This document shows positions 9,512 through 19,399 of a DNA stretch of 64,000 nucleotides, in pieces. Origin of the DNA: CAWEBF01 sp963807235 (GTDB taxonomy: Bacteria; Acidobacteriota; Vicinamibacteria; Vicinamibacterales; UBA2999); assembly GCA_963807235.1 (NCBI GenBank), contig CAWEBF010000029.1, positions 1 through 64,000 of the forward strand, given 5' to 3'. Both the position numbers and the translations under genes were made by a program. Each line of letters starts with the position of its first letter. Within the stretch, counting starts at the first letter, position 1. Below the pieces are notes generated by a model. It did not search any database and had not been told where the DNA came from. It saw nothing but the letters and a program-made list of their open reading frames with translations.

Positions 9512-9609
9512 TGTACAACTGGACGCGCCGGGCCGTCTTGGACACTCTTGTCGCAGCCCGCGACGGGTCCGACGCCGTTGTCTCGGTGTTCCGATACGAT
9601 CGCACCCAC

Positions 9610-10528
9610 ATGTCGGAGAGCACCGAACGGCGGCCCGTGGTGGTCGTCGTGAACCCTACGGCGGGGTTGGGCGCCGTGCGGGACGGCGCGCGCGCCAGGG
9701 CAGAGCAGGCCGCCGCCTTTGCCTTGTCACATGGTTCAGAAGTCGAGGTCGTCGTGACCACCCAGGCCGGCCACGCACGCGAGCTGGCGGCAGTAGCGGC
9801 GCGTCGCGGCGCGCGGATGGTGGTGGCGTGGGGTGGCGACGGCACGATCAACGAAGTGGCCGCGTCGCTGGCGTTCACCGAGACCGTGTTGGGCGTCGTG
9901 CCCGCGGGCTCGGGCAACGGGCTGGCGCGTGAGCTGCACATTCCGCTGGACCCGCGAGCGGCGTTCGACGCCGCGATGGCCGGTGTGGATCGGCGCATCG
10001 ACGTCGGCTCACTCGACGGCCGCGTCTTCGTCAACGTAGCCGGTATGGGGCTGGATGCGCGCGTGGCGCAGCGGTTCGCCGAGATCGGTCGCGACCGAAG
10101 GGGCATGGTGGGCTACGTGCGGGCGGCGCTTCGCGAAGTCCTGACGTTCACAGCCCGACGACCTGACCATCGAAATGGACGGCGGCCGCCACGAAGTGCG
10201 CCCGCTGCTCCTCGCGTTTGCCAACGGGCGCCAATACGGCAACGGCGCCATCGTCGCGCCGGAGGCGCGCATCGACGACGGCCTCCTGCACATGGTGGTG
10301 GTGAGTTCGCGTTCCACATGGGCCATCCTGCGCGGTGTGCCGGCGTTCTTCTCCGGGCGGATCCACACGCACCCCGGTGTCACCACGCATGCCGTGGCGG
10401 AGGCGTACGTCAGCGGCGCGGGCCCTGTGCTCTGCCACGTGGACGGCGAACCGCATCTGGCGGGGGCTCGAGTGGAGGTGCGCGTGAAGCCCGCCGCCCT
10501 GACCGTGCGCGTGCCCGGCCGGCAATAG
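9610..10528 (+). CDS. Diacylglycerol/sphingosine kinase-family lipid kinase, frameshifted
   Basis: Probable soluble lipid kinase transferring ATP phosphate to diacylglycerol or a similar lipid at the inner membrane. The N-terminal domain shows VVVVVNPTAGLG (nucleotide binding) and VAWGGDGTINEV plus PAGSGNGLAREL, the GGDG signature of the DAGK catalytic domain. The C-terminal beta-sandwich continues in another frame from about 10150, where one extra base in TTCACAG separates LTF from QPDDLTIEMDGG. It ends with GPVLCHVDGEPHLAGARVEV, the usual final motif. About 305 residues in all. Start at ATG 9610 gives the family N-terminus. Confidence 0.8.
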
Positions 10529-10555
10529 CCGCCCTCTGATAGGATCGCCGTCACA

Positions 10556-13019
10556 ATGACCATAGCTGTAGAGGCCTCGAAGCCCGCAGCAGGCCTCGAG
10601 GTGGCACAGCGCTGGTTACCCGCGCTGCTCCTGCTGTTCGTCGGGTCGGGCTGCGCGGCGCTCATCTACGAAGTCGTCTGGTTCCAGCTGCTCCAACTCT
10701 CGATTGGCTCCTCCGCCGTCTCGCTGGGCGTGCTGCTCGGCATCTTCATGGGGGGCATGTGCCTGGGGAGCCTGGTCACTCCGCGGTTCCTGGATGCCAA
10801 GCGCCACCCGCTGCGGGTCTACGCGATGCTCGAGCTGGGCATCGGCGTGTGCGGCCTGCTGGTCATGTGGCTCGTGCCGCTGCTCGGGGGCGCCTACACG
10901 GCGTGGGCGGGCACCGGCCCCGTAAGCCTGATCCTGCGCGCGGGCGTGGCCGGCATCTGCCTGATCCCGCCGACGCTCCTGATGGGCGCCACGCTGCCGG
11001 CGATTGCGCGCTGGGTCGAAACGACGCCACGCGGCGTCTCGTGGCTCGGCTACTTCTACGGCGGCAACCTGGCGGGAGCGGTGATCGGGAGCCTGTTGGC
11101 CGGCTACTACCTGCTGCGCGTGTACGACATGCCAGCGACGACCTATACGGCCGTCGCCATCAACGTCGTCGTTGCGGCGCTGGCGCTGCTGATCGCCGGA
11201 CGGACGCCGCACAAGGCGTCGGAATCTGAAGCCGATGCGCCTCCGGTTCCTGCCATCGCGATCAGCAGCGAGGCCAAGCTGGTCTACGTGACGATCGCGC
11301 TCTCGGGCCTGACGGCTCTGGGCGCCGAGGTCGTGTGGACGCGGCTGCTGTCGCTGCTCTTCGGCGCCACGGCCTACACGTTCTCGATGATTCTGGCGGT
11401 GTTCCTGACAGGGCTGGGCATCGGCAGCAGCCTGGGGTCCGCGCTGGCGCGCGGGGCCGCCAATCCCAGGGCCGCGCTCGGGTGGTGCCAGGTGGGCATC
11501 TGCGTCGCGCTGGCCTGGGCCGCTTATGCCACCGGTTCGCTCGCTTCCGTTCTGGCCGATCAACCCGTCGATCTCGACGAGCCTGTCCTTCACGTTCCAA
11601 CTGGATCTGATGCGCGCGATCTGGGTGATGCTGCCCGGCGCCATCCTGTGGGGCGCCAGCTTCCCCCTGGCGCTGGCGGCGGTGGCCACGCGCGGCCAGG
11701 ATCCGGCGCGGCTGGTGGGCGGCGTGTACGCCGCGAACACGGTGGGCGCGATTGTCGGTGCGCTGGTAACCAGCCTGGGCCTTGTCGGTACGGTCGGCAG
11801 CCAGATCGCCCAGCAGTCGCTCATCGGCGTGGCGGCGCTCTCGGGCCTTCTGATGCTCGGCGGCGCGAACCCGGGGCAGTCCGCGGTGATGGGCTTCGTG
11901 CGCGTCATCGCCATCGCCGCGGCGGCAGGCCTTTTGGCCCGCGTCGTGCCGCCGTTGCCGGGCATCCTGGTGGCGTACGGTCGATATGCGGCGACCTGGG
12001 TGGGGCAGAACGAGATCATGTACGTGGGTGAGGGCGTCACGGCGTCGGTGGCCGTGTCGCGGACGCCCACCGGCGCGTTGAACTATCACAACGCCGGCAA
12101 AGTGCAGGCGTCGAGTGAGCCGCAGGACATGCGGCTGCAGCGCATGCTGGGCCACATCACCACGCTGGTCCCCAAGAACCCGAACAAGGTGCTGGTGATC
12201 GGCTGCGGAGCCGGCGTGACCGCCGGCGCGGTATCCGTCGATCCGCTGGTGAAGGACCAGACCATCGCCGAGATCGAGCCGCTGGTGCCGCAGGTCGTCT
12301 CCACGCACTTCTCGGAGCACAACTTCGACGTGGTGCGGAACCCGAAGGTCAAGGTGCACCTCGACGACGCGCGGCATTACCTCCTGACCACCAACGAGAA
12401 GTTCGACGCCATCACCTCCGACCCGCTGGACCCGTGGGTCAAGGGTGCCGCCACGCTGTACACCCGCGAGTTCTTCAACGTCGTGAAGTCGCACCTGAAC
12501 CCGGGCGGCGTCGTGACGCTGTTCGTGCAGCTGTACGAGAGCACCGAGGAAGCGGCCAAGAGCGAGATCGCCACGTTTCTGGAGGCGTTCCCGAACGGTG
12601 CGGTGTTTGCCAACACGATCAACGGCCAGGGCTACGACCTGGTGCTCTTCGGGCAACTCGAGGACGCCAAGATCGACGTGGACGCCGTGCAGGCGCGGCT
12701 GGATGACCCCGCGAATGCGGCCATCACGAACTCGCTGCGCGAGATCGGCATCAATTCGGCGGTCGAGCTTTTCGGCACCTATGCCGGCCAGCGCACCGAC
12801 ATGGCCGGTTGGCTGAAGGACGGCATCATCAACACCGATCGCAACCTGAAGCTGCAGTATCTGGCGGGCCTCGGCTTGAACCTGTACCGGAGTGATGCGA
12901 TTTACAAGGCGATGATCCGGGAAAGCAAGTACCCCGATAGCTTGTTTGTCGGGTCGGAGGCGACCCTCAGCGCGCTCCGAGCGAGGATAGGCTCATCGCT
13001 CGGTCGAGCGCCGAACTAG
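10556..13019 (+). CDS. Fused membrane protein/spermidine synthase-like protein, frameshifted
   Basis: About 820 residues. The first ~490 residues form a polytopic membrane domain of 12 or more helices (SGCAALIYEVVWFQLL, then a repeated GLTALGAEVVWTRLL), the spermidine-synthase-associated transporter-like module. The C-terminal ~300 residues are a Rossmann methyltransferase-like spermidine synthase domain with VLVIGCGAGVTAGA, IAEIEPLVPQ and DARHYLL. TSDPLDPW replaces the catalytic-acid region of true aminopropyltransferases. One frameshift near 11546 separates AAYATGS from LPFWPINPS. Whether it makes polyamines is uncertain; many fused proteins of this type have no known substrate. Confidence 0.8.
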
Positions 13020-13030
13020 GGTGAGGCCGG

Positions 13031-13051
13031 CTGGAGCCTGGAGCCTGAAGG
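13031..13051. repeat. Heptamer repeat array 2
   Basis: Three 7-bp units read as CTGGAGC, CTGGAGC, CTGAAGG, the same repeat family as GCCTGGA elsewhere. It lies between the preceding stop codon and the PQQ dehydrogenase start, whose ribosome-binding site GGGAGCGGGA directly follows. Confidence 0.6.
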
Positions 13052-13059
13052 GAGCGGGA

Positions 13060-14439
13060 ATGATGCGCGCGACCTCCGCAATGGCCGTTCTACTTGTCGG
13101 GCTCGGGGCGACGGTCGCCGTGCAGGGGCCGACCGCGGTCGCCAAGGCGCCCGAGCGGTTCACGATGCGCGTTGTGGCCTCCGGGTTCGCGTCGCCGTGG
13201 GAGATCGCCTGGGGGCCCGACAACCAGCTGTGGGTCACCGAGCGCGAGAGCTTCCGCGTCGTGCAGGTGAGTCCCACCGACGGCATGCGTCGCGTGCTGC
13301 TCACGATGCACGAGGTGCACCGCAGCGTGACGCAGGACGGGCTGCTGGGGCTCGTCTTCCACCCTGACTTCGGCAAGGGCACCGACCAGGTGTTCCTGGC
13401 CTTCACCTACGACGACGCGCCTGGCCCCGCGCTCGCACGCCGGCTGGGGATACGCCGCTATCGATTCGATCCGGCTGCGCGCGCGCTGGTCGATCCGATG
13501 GACGTGCTGGTCGGCTTGCCCACGCACGATGACCACGTGGGCGGCCGCATGGCCGTGGGGCCCGACCGCAAGCTGTATCTGACGATCGGTGACCAGGGGG
13601 CCAACTTCGGTGGTAACCGCTGCATGGCCAACCGCGCCCAGGAGCTGCCGACGGCGGCACAGGTTTCAGCGAAGAACTGGGTGGGATATCAAGGCAAGAT
13701 CCTGAGGCTCGATCTCGACGGGGCCATCCCGGCCGACAACCCGACCATCGGGGGTGTCCGCAGCCATGTGTTCTCCGTCGGCCACCGCAATCCGCTGGGC
13801 CTCGGCTTCGGACCGGGCGGACGGCTGTACGAGTCCGAGCACGGCCCCAGCAGCGACGACGAAGTGAACCTCATCGAATCGGGCCGCAACTACGGCTGGC
13901 CCAACGTGGCCGGGCACAAGGACGACAAGGCGTATACCTACGCCAACTGGTCGGCTTCGTCGCCACAGCCGTGCGCGTCGCTGCCGGCCGGCAACGCCAA
14001 CCCCGCCATCCCGCCGTCGGTGCCCCAGCAGACCGAGGCGGCGTTCACGCACCCGCAGTTCACGCCGCCGCTGCAGACCTTCTTCACCGTGGACAACGGG
14101 TTCGACTTCCGCCAGGGCGCCACGATGGCGCCGGGCGGTCTCGAGGTCTACACCGGCCGCGCTATCCCTGGTTGGACCAACTCGATCTTGGCGCTGAGCC
14201 TCCTGCGGGGCGTGGCGTTCAAGATGACGCTCGCCGCCGACGGGCGCGCGACCGCGGGTCCACCGCTCGAAGCGCTGAGAACCACTAATCGCTACCGGGA
14301 TCTGGCCGTTCACCCCGACGGCACGCGCATCTACATCGTGACCGACGTGTCCGGTCGCACCGCGGACGCTACGGGAGCACCAACGACCCGCGTCGAAAAT
14401 CCGGGCAGCATTCTCGAATTCACGTACGCGGGGACGTAA
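13060..14439 (+). CDS. PQQ-dependent sugar dehydrogenase (GDH-B/sorbosone type)
   Basis: 459 residues, intact. A signal peptide (MRATSAMAVLLVGLGATVAVQG) directs it to the periplasm. The six-bladed propeller carries family landmarks: SPWEIAWGPDNQLWVTER, DGLLGLVFHPDF, HDDHVGGRMAVGPDRKLYLTIGD with the catalytic His region, SVGHRNPLGLGF and GPSSDDEVNLI. These match soluble PQQ glucose/aldose-sugar dehydrogenases, which oxidise sugars and pass electrons to the respiratory chain. Two adjacent ATGs at 13060/13063 follow GGGAGCGGGA. PQQ synthesis genes are not in this window. Confidence 0.85.
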   Translation: MMRATSAMAVLLVGLGATVAVQGPTAVAKAPERFTMRVVASGFASPWEIAWGPDNQLWVTERESFRVVQVSPTDGMRRVLLTMHEVHRSVTQDGLLGLVFHPDFGKGTDQVFLAFTYDDAPGPALARRLGIRRYRFDPAARALVDPMDVLVGLPTHDDHVGGRMAVGPDRKLYLTIGDQGANFGGNRCMANRAQELPTAAQVSAKNWVGYQGKILRLDLDGAIPADNPTIGGVRSHVFSVGHRNPLGLGFGPGGRLYESEHGPSSDDEVNLIESGRNYGWPNVAGHKDDKAYTYANWSASSPQPCASLPAGNANPAIPPSVPQQTEAAFTHPQFTPPLQTFFTVDNGFDFRQGATMAPGGLEVYTGRAIPGWTNSILALSLLRGVAFKMTLAADGRATAGPPLEALRTTNRYRDLAVHPDGTRIYIVTDVSGRTADATGAPTTRVENPGSILEFTYAGT

Positions 14440-14445
14440 CTCGCT

Positions 14446-14505
14446 GTTGGTAGTTCGTAGTTCGTGGTTCGTGGTTCTTCCCAGAGCCGAGAGCCTAGAG
14501 CCCTA
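14446..14505. repeat. Heptamer repeat array 3 (two adjacent types)
   Basis: Units GTTGGTA, GTTCGTA, GTTCGTG, GTTCGTG, GTTCTTC, then CCA, then GAGCCGA, GAGCCTA and GAGCCCTA. It fills the gap between two convergent genes and ends at the glgC stop codon. No conventional terminator is seen here. Confidence 0.75.
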
Positions 14506-15762
14506 CACGACCGTGCCAGGTGCGAGCACGGCTCCCTTTGGGACGACGATGATGCCGCTTCGAATGTAATACCCGTCCCCGTCGGCGTGCTCGACCCCGT
14601 CTTCGTTCACCAGGCGCACGCCGTCCCCGATACGCGCGTTCTTGTCGATGATCGCGCGATGCAGGACGACGTCTCTGCCAATTCCCAGCCTGGGTATGCC
14701 GGCCGGCGGGTCGTCCTCGTACCAATCAGCGCCCAGCACCACAGAATGCTGGATCCGCGTGCCGTGTCCAACGCGCGACCGCAGCCCGACAACGGATTGG
14801 TCCACTGAACATCGGTGGAGATCGCACCCGTCCGAGACGATCGAGTCCCGGACGTGACAATCCGCCAGCCGCGACCCGGGCAGGTGCCGCAGGTGTGTAT
14901 AGATCGGGCGCAGCGGGTCCCAGTAGCGGAATGGCGCGTCGGGGCGCCCCAGCGTCACGTTGGCCTCGTAGAACGAGTCGATCGTGCCGACGTCGGCCCA
15001 ATAGCCGTCGAACAGATACGGCCGAACTTTGTGCCGCTCGATCGCGCGCGGGATCAGCTCGCGCCCGAAGTCGTGGCCGGCCTCGCGCTCCAGCAGGTCC
15101 TGCAGGATCTGCCGCGAGAACACGTAGATGCCCATGGACGCGGTGAACGGACGCGCGTCGTCGTGGGCCGCGAAGTCGGCCGCTTCGGGGATGCTGCGGC
15201 CGATGACCTGGAGCCGCTCGGCGTTTGGCTTCTCCTCGAACGCCCCGATGCGGCCGTCGCGCTCGAAGCGGAAGATGCCCATCTGCGTGGCAGTGGCGGG
15301 TGTCACCGCCTGCGCGGCGATGGTCACGTCGGCTTTCGACTCGCGGTGGGCCTCGACGAGCGCCCGGTAGTCCATCCGGCAGATGTGGTCGCCGGCGAGA
15401 ATCAGGTAGTAGTCCGTGGTGAACTGCGCGAAGTGACGCGTGGCCTTGCGCACGGCATCGGCGGTGCCTTGGTACCAGTGCGGGTTGTCGGGCGTCTGCT
15501 CCGCCGCCAGGATCTCCACGAAGCCTCCGGAGAACTGGTCCAGCTGGTACGTCGCCGAGATGTGGCGGTTGAGCGACGCCGAGTTGAACTGCGTCAGCAC
15601 GAAGATGCGGCGGATGTCGGCATGCAGGCAGCCGCTGACCGGGATGTCGATCAGCCGGTACTTGCCGCCGATGGGAACGGCGGGCTTTGACCGGGTGGCC
15701 GTCAGCGGGAACAGCCGGGAGCCCTGCCCGCCGCCAAGCACGATGGCAAGCGTGTCCGTCAT
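14503..15762 (-). CDS. glgC: Glucose-1-phosphate adenylyltransferase
   Basis: 419 residues. Makes ADP-glucose from glucose-1-phosphate and ATP, the committed step of glycogen synthesis. The N-terminal nucleotidyltransferase has LAIVLGGGQGSRLFPLT, RSKPAVPIGGKYRLIDIPVS and QGTADAVRK. The sugar-phosphate loop region is present as FEEKP, and YWADVGTIDSFYEAN is typical of GlgC. The C-terminal left-handed beta-helix has hexapeptide-like repeats and ends VVPKGAVLAPGTVV. The start at ATG 15762 excludes a long antisense extension. It is divergent from the tannase-like gene with only 27 bp between starts, so promoters must overlap coding sequence. Confidence 0.92.
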   Translation of the reverse strand: MTDTLAIVLGGGQGSRLFPLTATRSKPAVPIGGKYRLIDIPVSGCLHADIRRIFVLTQFNSASLNRHISATYQLDQFSGGFVEILAAEQTPDNPHWYQGTADAVRKATRHFAQFTTDYYLILAGDHICRMDYRALVEAHRESKADVTIAAQAVTPATATQMGIFRFERDGRIGAFEEKPNAERLQVIGRSIPEAADFAAHDDARPFTASMGIYVFSRQILQDLLEREAGHDFGRELIPRAIERHKVRPYLFDGYWADVGTIDSFYEANVTLGRPDAPFRYWDPLRPIYTHLRHLPGSRLADCHVRDSIVSDGCDLHRCSVDQSVVGLRSRVGHGTRIQHSVVLGADWYEDDPPAGIPRLGIGRDVVLHRAIIDKNARIGDGVRLVNEDGVEHADGDGYYIRSGIIVVPKGAVLAPGTVV

Positions 15763-15789
15763 GTGCGCGCCGCGAATACAATACCGCGC

Positions 15790-17365
15790 ATGTTCCGCGA
15801 TTGCCTTCTCGTGGGTGCGGCCCTCGTCACCGGCGTCGTGATCGCGTCGTGGTCGCCAGACGTGGGTGCGCAGGGCGGTCCGTCGCTCGACGCGGCCGCG
15901 TGCGCACGGTTGACGGCCACGAAGCTGCCCGGGGTCACCGTCACAAGCGCCGCGCTGGTTGCCGCTGGTCAGATGCCGCCACCTCCAGCGCGCGGCGGCG
16001 GTGCGGGTCCGCAGGCCAACCCGTTTGCGGATCTTCAGGCGGTGTGTCGGGTGGCCGCCACGCTGAAGCCCTCGAGCGACTCGGACATCCGGATGGAGCT
16101 GTGGCTGCCCGCCGCCTGGAATGGCCGGTTCCGCGGCACCGGCAACGGCGGCCTGGGCGGGGGCACGCCGTCGATGAACGCGCTGGCCGGCGGCGTGCGC
16201 CGCGGCTATGCCACCGCGGCCCACAACACCGGACATGCTGGTGATTCCAGCTACGCGATGGATCACCCGGAGCAGATCAAGGACTTCGGCTATCGCGCCA
16301 CGCACGAGATGACGGTCGCGTCGAAGGCGCTCATCCGCGCGTTCTACGGCAAGCCGCCCAGCGCGTCCTACATGGCCGAGGGCGGAGGCGGCACGATCGC
16401 CGCGCTCAGCTCGGCGCAGCGCTATCCGGAGGACTACGACACGCTGGCTGTCACGGGCATGTCGTCGTACCTGACGCGCCATACGTTCGCGCAGATGTGG
16501 GTCTGGCAGGCCACGCACCAGGACGCGGCCAGCTTCATCCCGCCCGATCTCTACCCGGTGCTGCATCGAGCGGCGCTCAACGCCTGCGACATGGGCGACG
16601 GCGTGGCCGACGGCATCATCGGCGACCCGGAGGCCTGCCGGTTCGACCCGGCCGTCGTCCAGTGCAAGGACGGCACGACGACAGGATGCCTGACGGCACC
16701 CCAAGTGGAAGCCGCGCGGAAGATCTACAGAGGGCCTCGGAACCCGCGGACCGGCGCCGAAATCTACTCGCCCTTGTATCCCGGCAGCGAGTTGGGCTGG
16801 GGCCAGCTGGCCGGCGGCGCCCAGCCGCTGGGCATCCCCGTAGAGTTCTTCAAGTACCTACGTGTTCCGCGATCCGAATTGGGACCATCGTACGCGGCCG
16901 CTGAACTTCGACAGCGACGTCACGGCGTCGGACCGCACCGAGATCCAGCCGGTGAACGCAGTTGATCCCGACTTGCGGAAGTACTTCGGCCGCGGAGGCA
17001 AGCTGCTGCTGATCGAGGGGTGGAACGACACCGCCGTGCCGCCGAAAGTCGCTATCAACTACTACAATCGCGTGGTGGCCACGGTGGGTGAGCGCGCGGT
17101 CCGGGAGTCGATGCGGTTCTTCATGGTGCCCGCGATGGGGCACGGGCCGGGGACGGCGGGCCCGCTGAACGTCAACTTCGATGCCCTGTCGCTCATCGAG
17201 CAGTGGCGTGAGAAAGGCCAGGCGCCTGAGCAGCTGGTCGTGACGTTGTTCAGGGACGGCAAGGAAGTGGGCACACGGCTCGTGTGCCAATACCCGCGCG
17301 TGCCCACCTACAAAGGCGCGGGGAGCCAGACGGATGCCTCCAGCTTCGAGTGCCGGAATAAGTGA
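15790..17365 (+). CDS. Tannase/feruloyl-esterase family protein lacking the catalytic serine, frameshifted
   Basis: About 525 residues with a signal peptide (CLLVGAALVTGVVIASWSPDVGAQ). The fold landmarks are AAWNGRFRGTGNGG, YATAAHNTGH and FGYRATHEMTVASKAL. The family CS-D-HC motif is altered. The nucleophile segment reads YMAEGGGGTIA where active members have Y..GCStGG, so Cys and Ser are both Gly. The Asp is kept (EGWNDTAVPP). The His is kept (VPAMGHGPG) but its neighbouring Cys is Gly. A frameshift at about 16858 joins VEFFKY to VFRDPNWDHRT. It may be a non-hydrolytic member or use another mechanism; I would not call it an active esterase. Confidence 0.75.
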
Positions 17366-17374
17366 GCGCTTCTG

Positions 17375-17416
17375 ACGACCAACGACTAACGACCAACGAC
17401 TAACGACTAACGACCA
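17375..17416. repeat. Heptamer repeat array 4
   Basis: Six consecutive units ACGACCA, ACGACTA, ACGACCA, ACGACTA, ACGACTA, ACGACCA, the longest uninterrupted array of its type in the window. It begins 9 nt after the tannase-like stop and ends 15 nt before the next start codon. Confidence 0.85.
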
Positions 17417-17431
17417 ACGAGAGCCCCACGC

Positions 17432-18664
17432 ATGTCCACGGCTGATCGCCGACGATTCCTGAAGCTCCTGGCCGCCAGCCCGGTGCTACCGCTGCTCGAC
17501 CTCTCGCCGGGCATGCGCGCCGCGGTGGAGGCGTTTGCCGGCCGCCAGGCGGCCGGTCCCGCCGGCGGCGACTTGATCACCGCCGCCAGCCAGGCGTTCA
17601 GCGTGATGGATTTCGAGCCGGTCGCGCGCAAGAACATCCCGATCGGTCATTGGGGCTATCTGGCCGGCGGCGCCGACGACGACGGCACCGTGCGCGCCAA
17701 CCGCGAGGGCTTCGCGCATTACCAGCTGCGTCCGCGACGCCTGATCGATGTCAGCAAGGTCGATACGTCTGTGTCGCTGATGGGAAAGACGTGGGAGACC
17801 CCGATCGTGTTGAACCCGCTGGGAACGCACAAGGCGTTTCACGCGGAGGGCGAGCCCGCGGTGGCTCGCGCGGCGAAAGCCAAGAAGCACCTGATGGTGC
17901 TGTCCACGATGAGCACCACCTCGATCGAAGACGTGACGGCCGCACGCGGCGAAGCGGTGTGGTTCCAGTTGTACTCGCGCAACGATTGGGGCGAGACGCG
18001 GCAGTTGGTCAAACGCGCGGAGGCCGCGGGGACGCCGGTGCTCGTCTACACCGTGGATCTGCTTGGTGGCCGCAACACCGAGACCATGCTGCGGCTGATG
18101 CGGCAGGACACCCGCCAGTGCACACAGTGCCACCAGCCGGCGCCGATGCTCGACAACCGCCGCAAGCCGATGGTGGCGGGCCTGACGCCGTCTCAGCCAC
18201 CGATACCCGAGGTGGGGACGCCGACGTGGGACTACGTGAAACGCCTCAAGGACGCGACGTCCATGAAGCTCTTCTTGAAGGGCATCGTGACCCGCGAGGA
18301 CGCGGAGCTGGCGGTGCAGCACGGCGTGGACGGCATCTTCGTGTCCAACCATGGCGGGCGCGCGGACGAGACGCTGCGGCCCGCGATTGACTCGCTTGCG
18401 GACGTGGCTGCGGGCACTCGAGGCCGGATCCCGCTGGTCCTCGACGGGGGCATCCGGCGGGGCACCGACATCTTCAAGGCCATGGCGCTCGGCGCCACGG
18501 CCGTCGGCATCGGACGCCCGTACATCTGGGGCCTGGCGTCGTTCGGCCAGGAAGGCGTGGAGATGGTGCTCGAGATCCTGCGGCGGGAGTTCCAACTCGT
18601 GATGCGGCAGGCGGGCACGACGTCGGTCAAGAACATCACCGCCGCTCACGTCGTGAAAGCCTGA
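17432..18664 (+). CDS. FMN-dependent alpha-hydroxy-acid oxidase/dehydrogenase, Tat-exported
   Basis: 410 residues. The N-terminus DRRRFLKLLAASPVLPLL has the look of a twin-arginine signal, fitting export of a folded flavoprotein. The FMN-binding TIM barrel has VMDFEPVARKNIPIGHWGYLAGG, WFQLYSRNDW, LKGIVTREDAELAVQHG, catalytic His in FVSNHGGRADET and LVLDGGIRRGTDIFKAMALGA. It should oxidise a 2-hydroxy acid such as lactate or glycolate to the keto acid. A cysteine-containing insert near QDTRQCTQCHQPAP (CxxC) is not usual in lactate oxidases. Exported members are less common than cytoplasmic ones. Confidence 0.85.
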   Translation: MSTADRRRFLKLLAASPVLPLLDLSPGMRAAVEAFAGRQAAGPAGGDLITAASQAFSVMDFEPVARKNIPIGHWGYLAGGADDDGTVRANREGFAHYQLRPRRLIDVSKVDTSVSLMGKTWETPIVLNPLGTHKAFHAEGEPAVARAAKAKKHLMVLSTMSTTSIEDVTAARGEAVWFQLYSRNDWGETRQLVKRAEAAGTPVLVYTVDLLGGRNTETMLRLMRQDTRQCTQCHQPAPMLDNRRKPMVAGLTPSQPPIPEVGTPTWDYVKRLKDATSMKLFLKGIVTREDAELAVQHGVDGIFVSNHGGRADETLRPAIDSLADVAAGTRGRIPLVLDGGIRRGTDIFKAMALGATAVGIGRPYIWGLASFGQEGVEMVLEILRREFQLVMRQAGTTSVKNITAAHVVKA

Positions 18665-18678
18665 AGACATCACACGCA

Positions 18679-18706
18679 GTCTCCGGTCTTCGGTCTCCAG
18701 TCCTCG
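18679..18706. repeat. Heptamer repeat array 5
   Basis: Units GTCTCCG, GTCTTCG, GTCTCCA, GTCCTCG, starting 14 nt after a stop codon. The remaining ~170 bp up to the next gene holds its leader, with a possible but imperfect sigma54-like site near 18823. Confidence 0.7.
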
Positions 18707-18877
18707 CAGTGCGGAACTGCATTCGTGGCTAGTCCTCGTTTGAGGACGGTTTACGGCCCAGCTTCCCTGGCTCTGCCGCATAAACACCTTTTCTAAAGCG
18801 AGTTAGCGCCCGTGCCTCCGTGGCATGGCGTTTGGACTATTCATGGCCAAGAACTGTTTAGGAGAGGAGGTTGCACC

Positions 18878-19306
18878 ATGAAGGCCATCGTTGCAGCAGG
18901 AGTGGCGTCGGCAGTCGCGATCGGGAGCCTGGGATACATCGCCGGCGCGCAGTCGGTCTCTGGTGCCACAGCCGATCCGTTCGCCGTCAGCGCGTTCGAA
19001 GAAGCACAGGCACCAGCGGTCTCACGCACCGATTTCGTGGCGCGTCCGGCGCCGCGTCGGGTGTCGAGCCGGCCGGTGAGCTACGAGCCGGCACCGCGGG
19101 CCAGTGCCCCGGTCGTCGTGAGCCAGCCGGTTGAGCAGCCGGCGGAGCCGAAGCGCTCGTGGAAGAAGACCGCGCTCATCATCGGCGCCGGCGCCGGGTC
19201 TGGCGCGGTCGTGGGCGGCATCATCGACGGCAAGAAAGGCGCCGGCATCGGCGCGGCCATCGGCGGCGGAGCAGCCTCGGTATACGAGGTCCTGAAGCGC
19301 CGCTAA
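18878..19306 (+). CDS. Secreted glycine-zipper protein
   Basis: 142 residues. The ATG at 18878 follows a strong GGAGAGGAGG site. A signal peptide (VAAGVASAVAIGSLGYIAGAQ) is followed by a proline/arginine-rich low-complexity middle. A glycine zipper then reads IIGAGAGSGAVVGGIIDGKKG, with GIGAAIGGGAASVYEVL after it. Glycine-zipper segments of this kind insert in the outer membrane (YMGG/2TM families). The role is unknown, and the lone gene is followed by a strong hairpin. Its long leader and strong ribosome-binding site suggest high expression. Confidence 0.75.
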   Translation: MKAIVAAGVASAVAIGSLGYIAGAQSVSGATADPFAVSAFEEAQAPAVSRTDFVARPAPRRVSSRPVSYEPAPRASAPVVVSQPVEQPAEPKRSWKKTALIIGAGAGSGAVVGGIIDGKKGAGIGAAIGGGAASVYEVLKRR

Positions 19307-19340
19307 TACGGTACCGGCCCTGACCGGTTCCGGTCGGATT

Positions 19341-19368
19341 GACGGGGCGGGGTAACTCCCGCCCCGTC
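19341..19368 (+). terminator. GC-rich terminator hairpin
   Basis: Perfect inverted repeat of 11 bp, GACGGGGCGGG and CCCGCCCCGTC, around a 6-nt loop. It lies 34 nt after the glycine-zipper stop. A weaker hairpin (GACCGG/CCGGTC, 19322-19335) precedes it. There is no T-run after the stem. Confidence 0.65.
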
Positions 19369-19399
19369 GCCGTGTACAGCATACTGATGCACCGCATCG

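Noticed and set aside
9304..9609. 101-codon minus-strand frame over the YacG region
   Set aside because: The YacG frame with its four cysteines explains this stretch better.
11262..12656. Minus-strand open frame of 464 codons
   Set aside because: Shadow of the spermidine-synthase-like gene; composition is His/Arg-rich as expected for a GC-rich antisense frame.
15763..16704. N-terminal 300-residue extension of the glgC frame on the minus strand
   Set aside because: It is antisense to the tannase-like gene, arginine-rich and lacks motifs; GlgC begins at ATG 15762.
18823..18837. Sigma54-like site TGGCATGGCGTTTGG upstream of the glycine-zipper gene
   Set aside because: -12 element reads TTGG, lacking the required GC; kept only as a remark.
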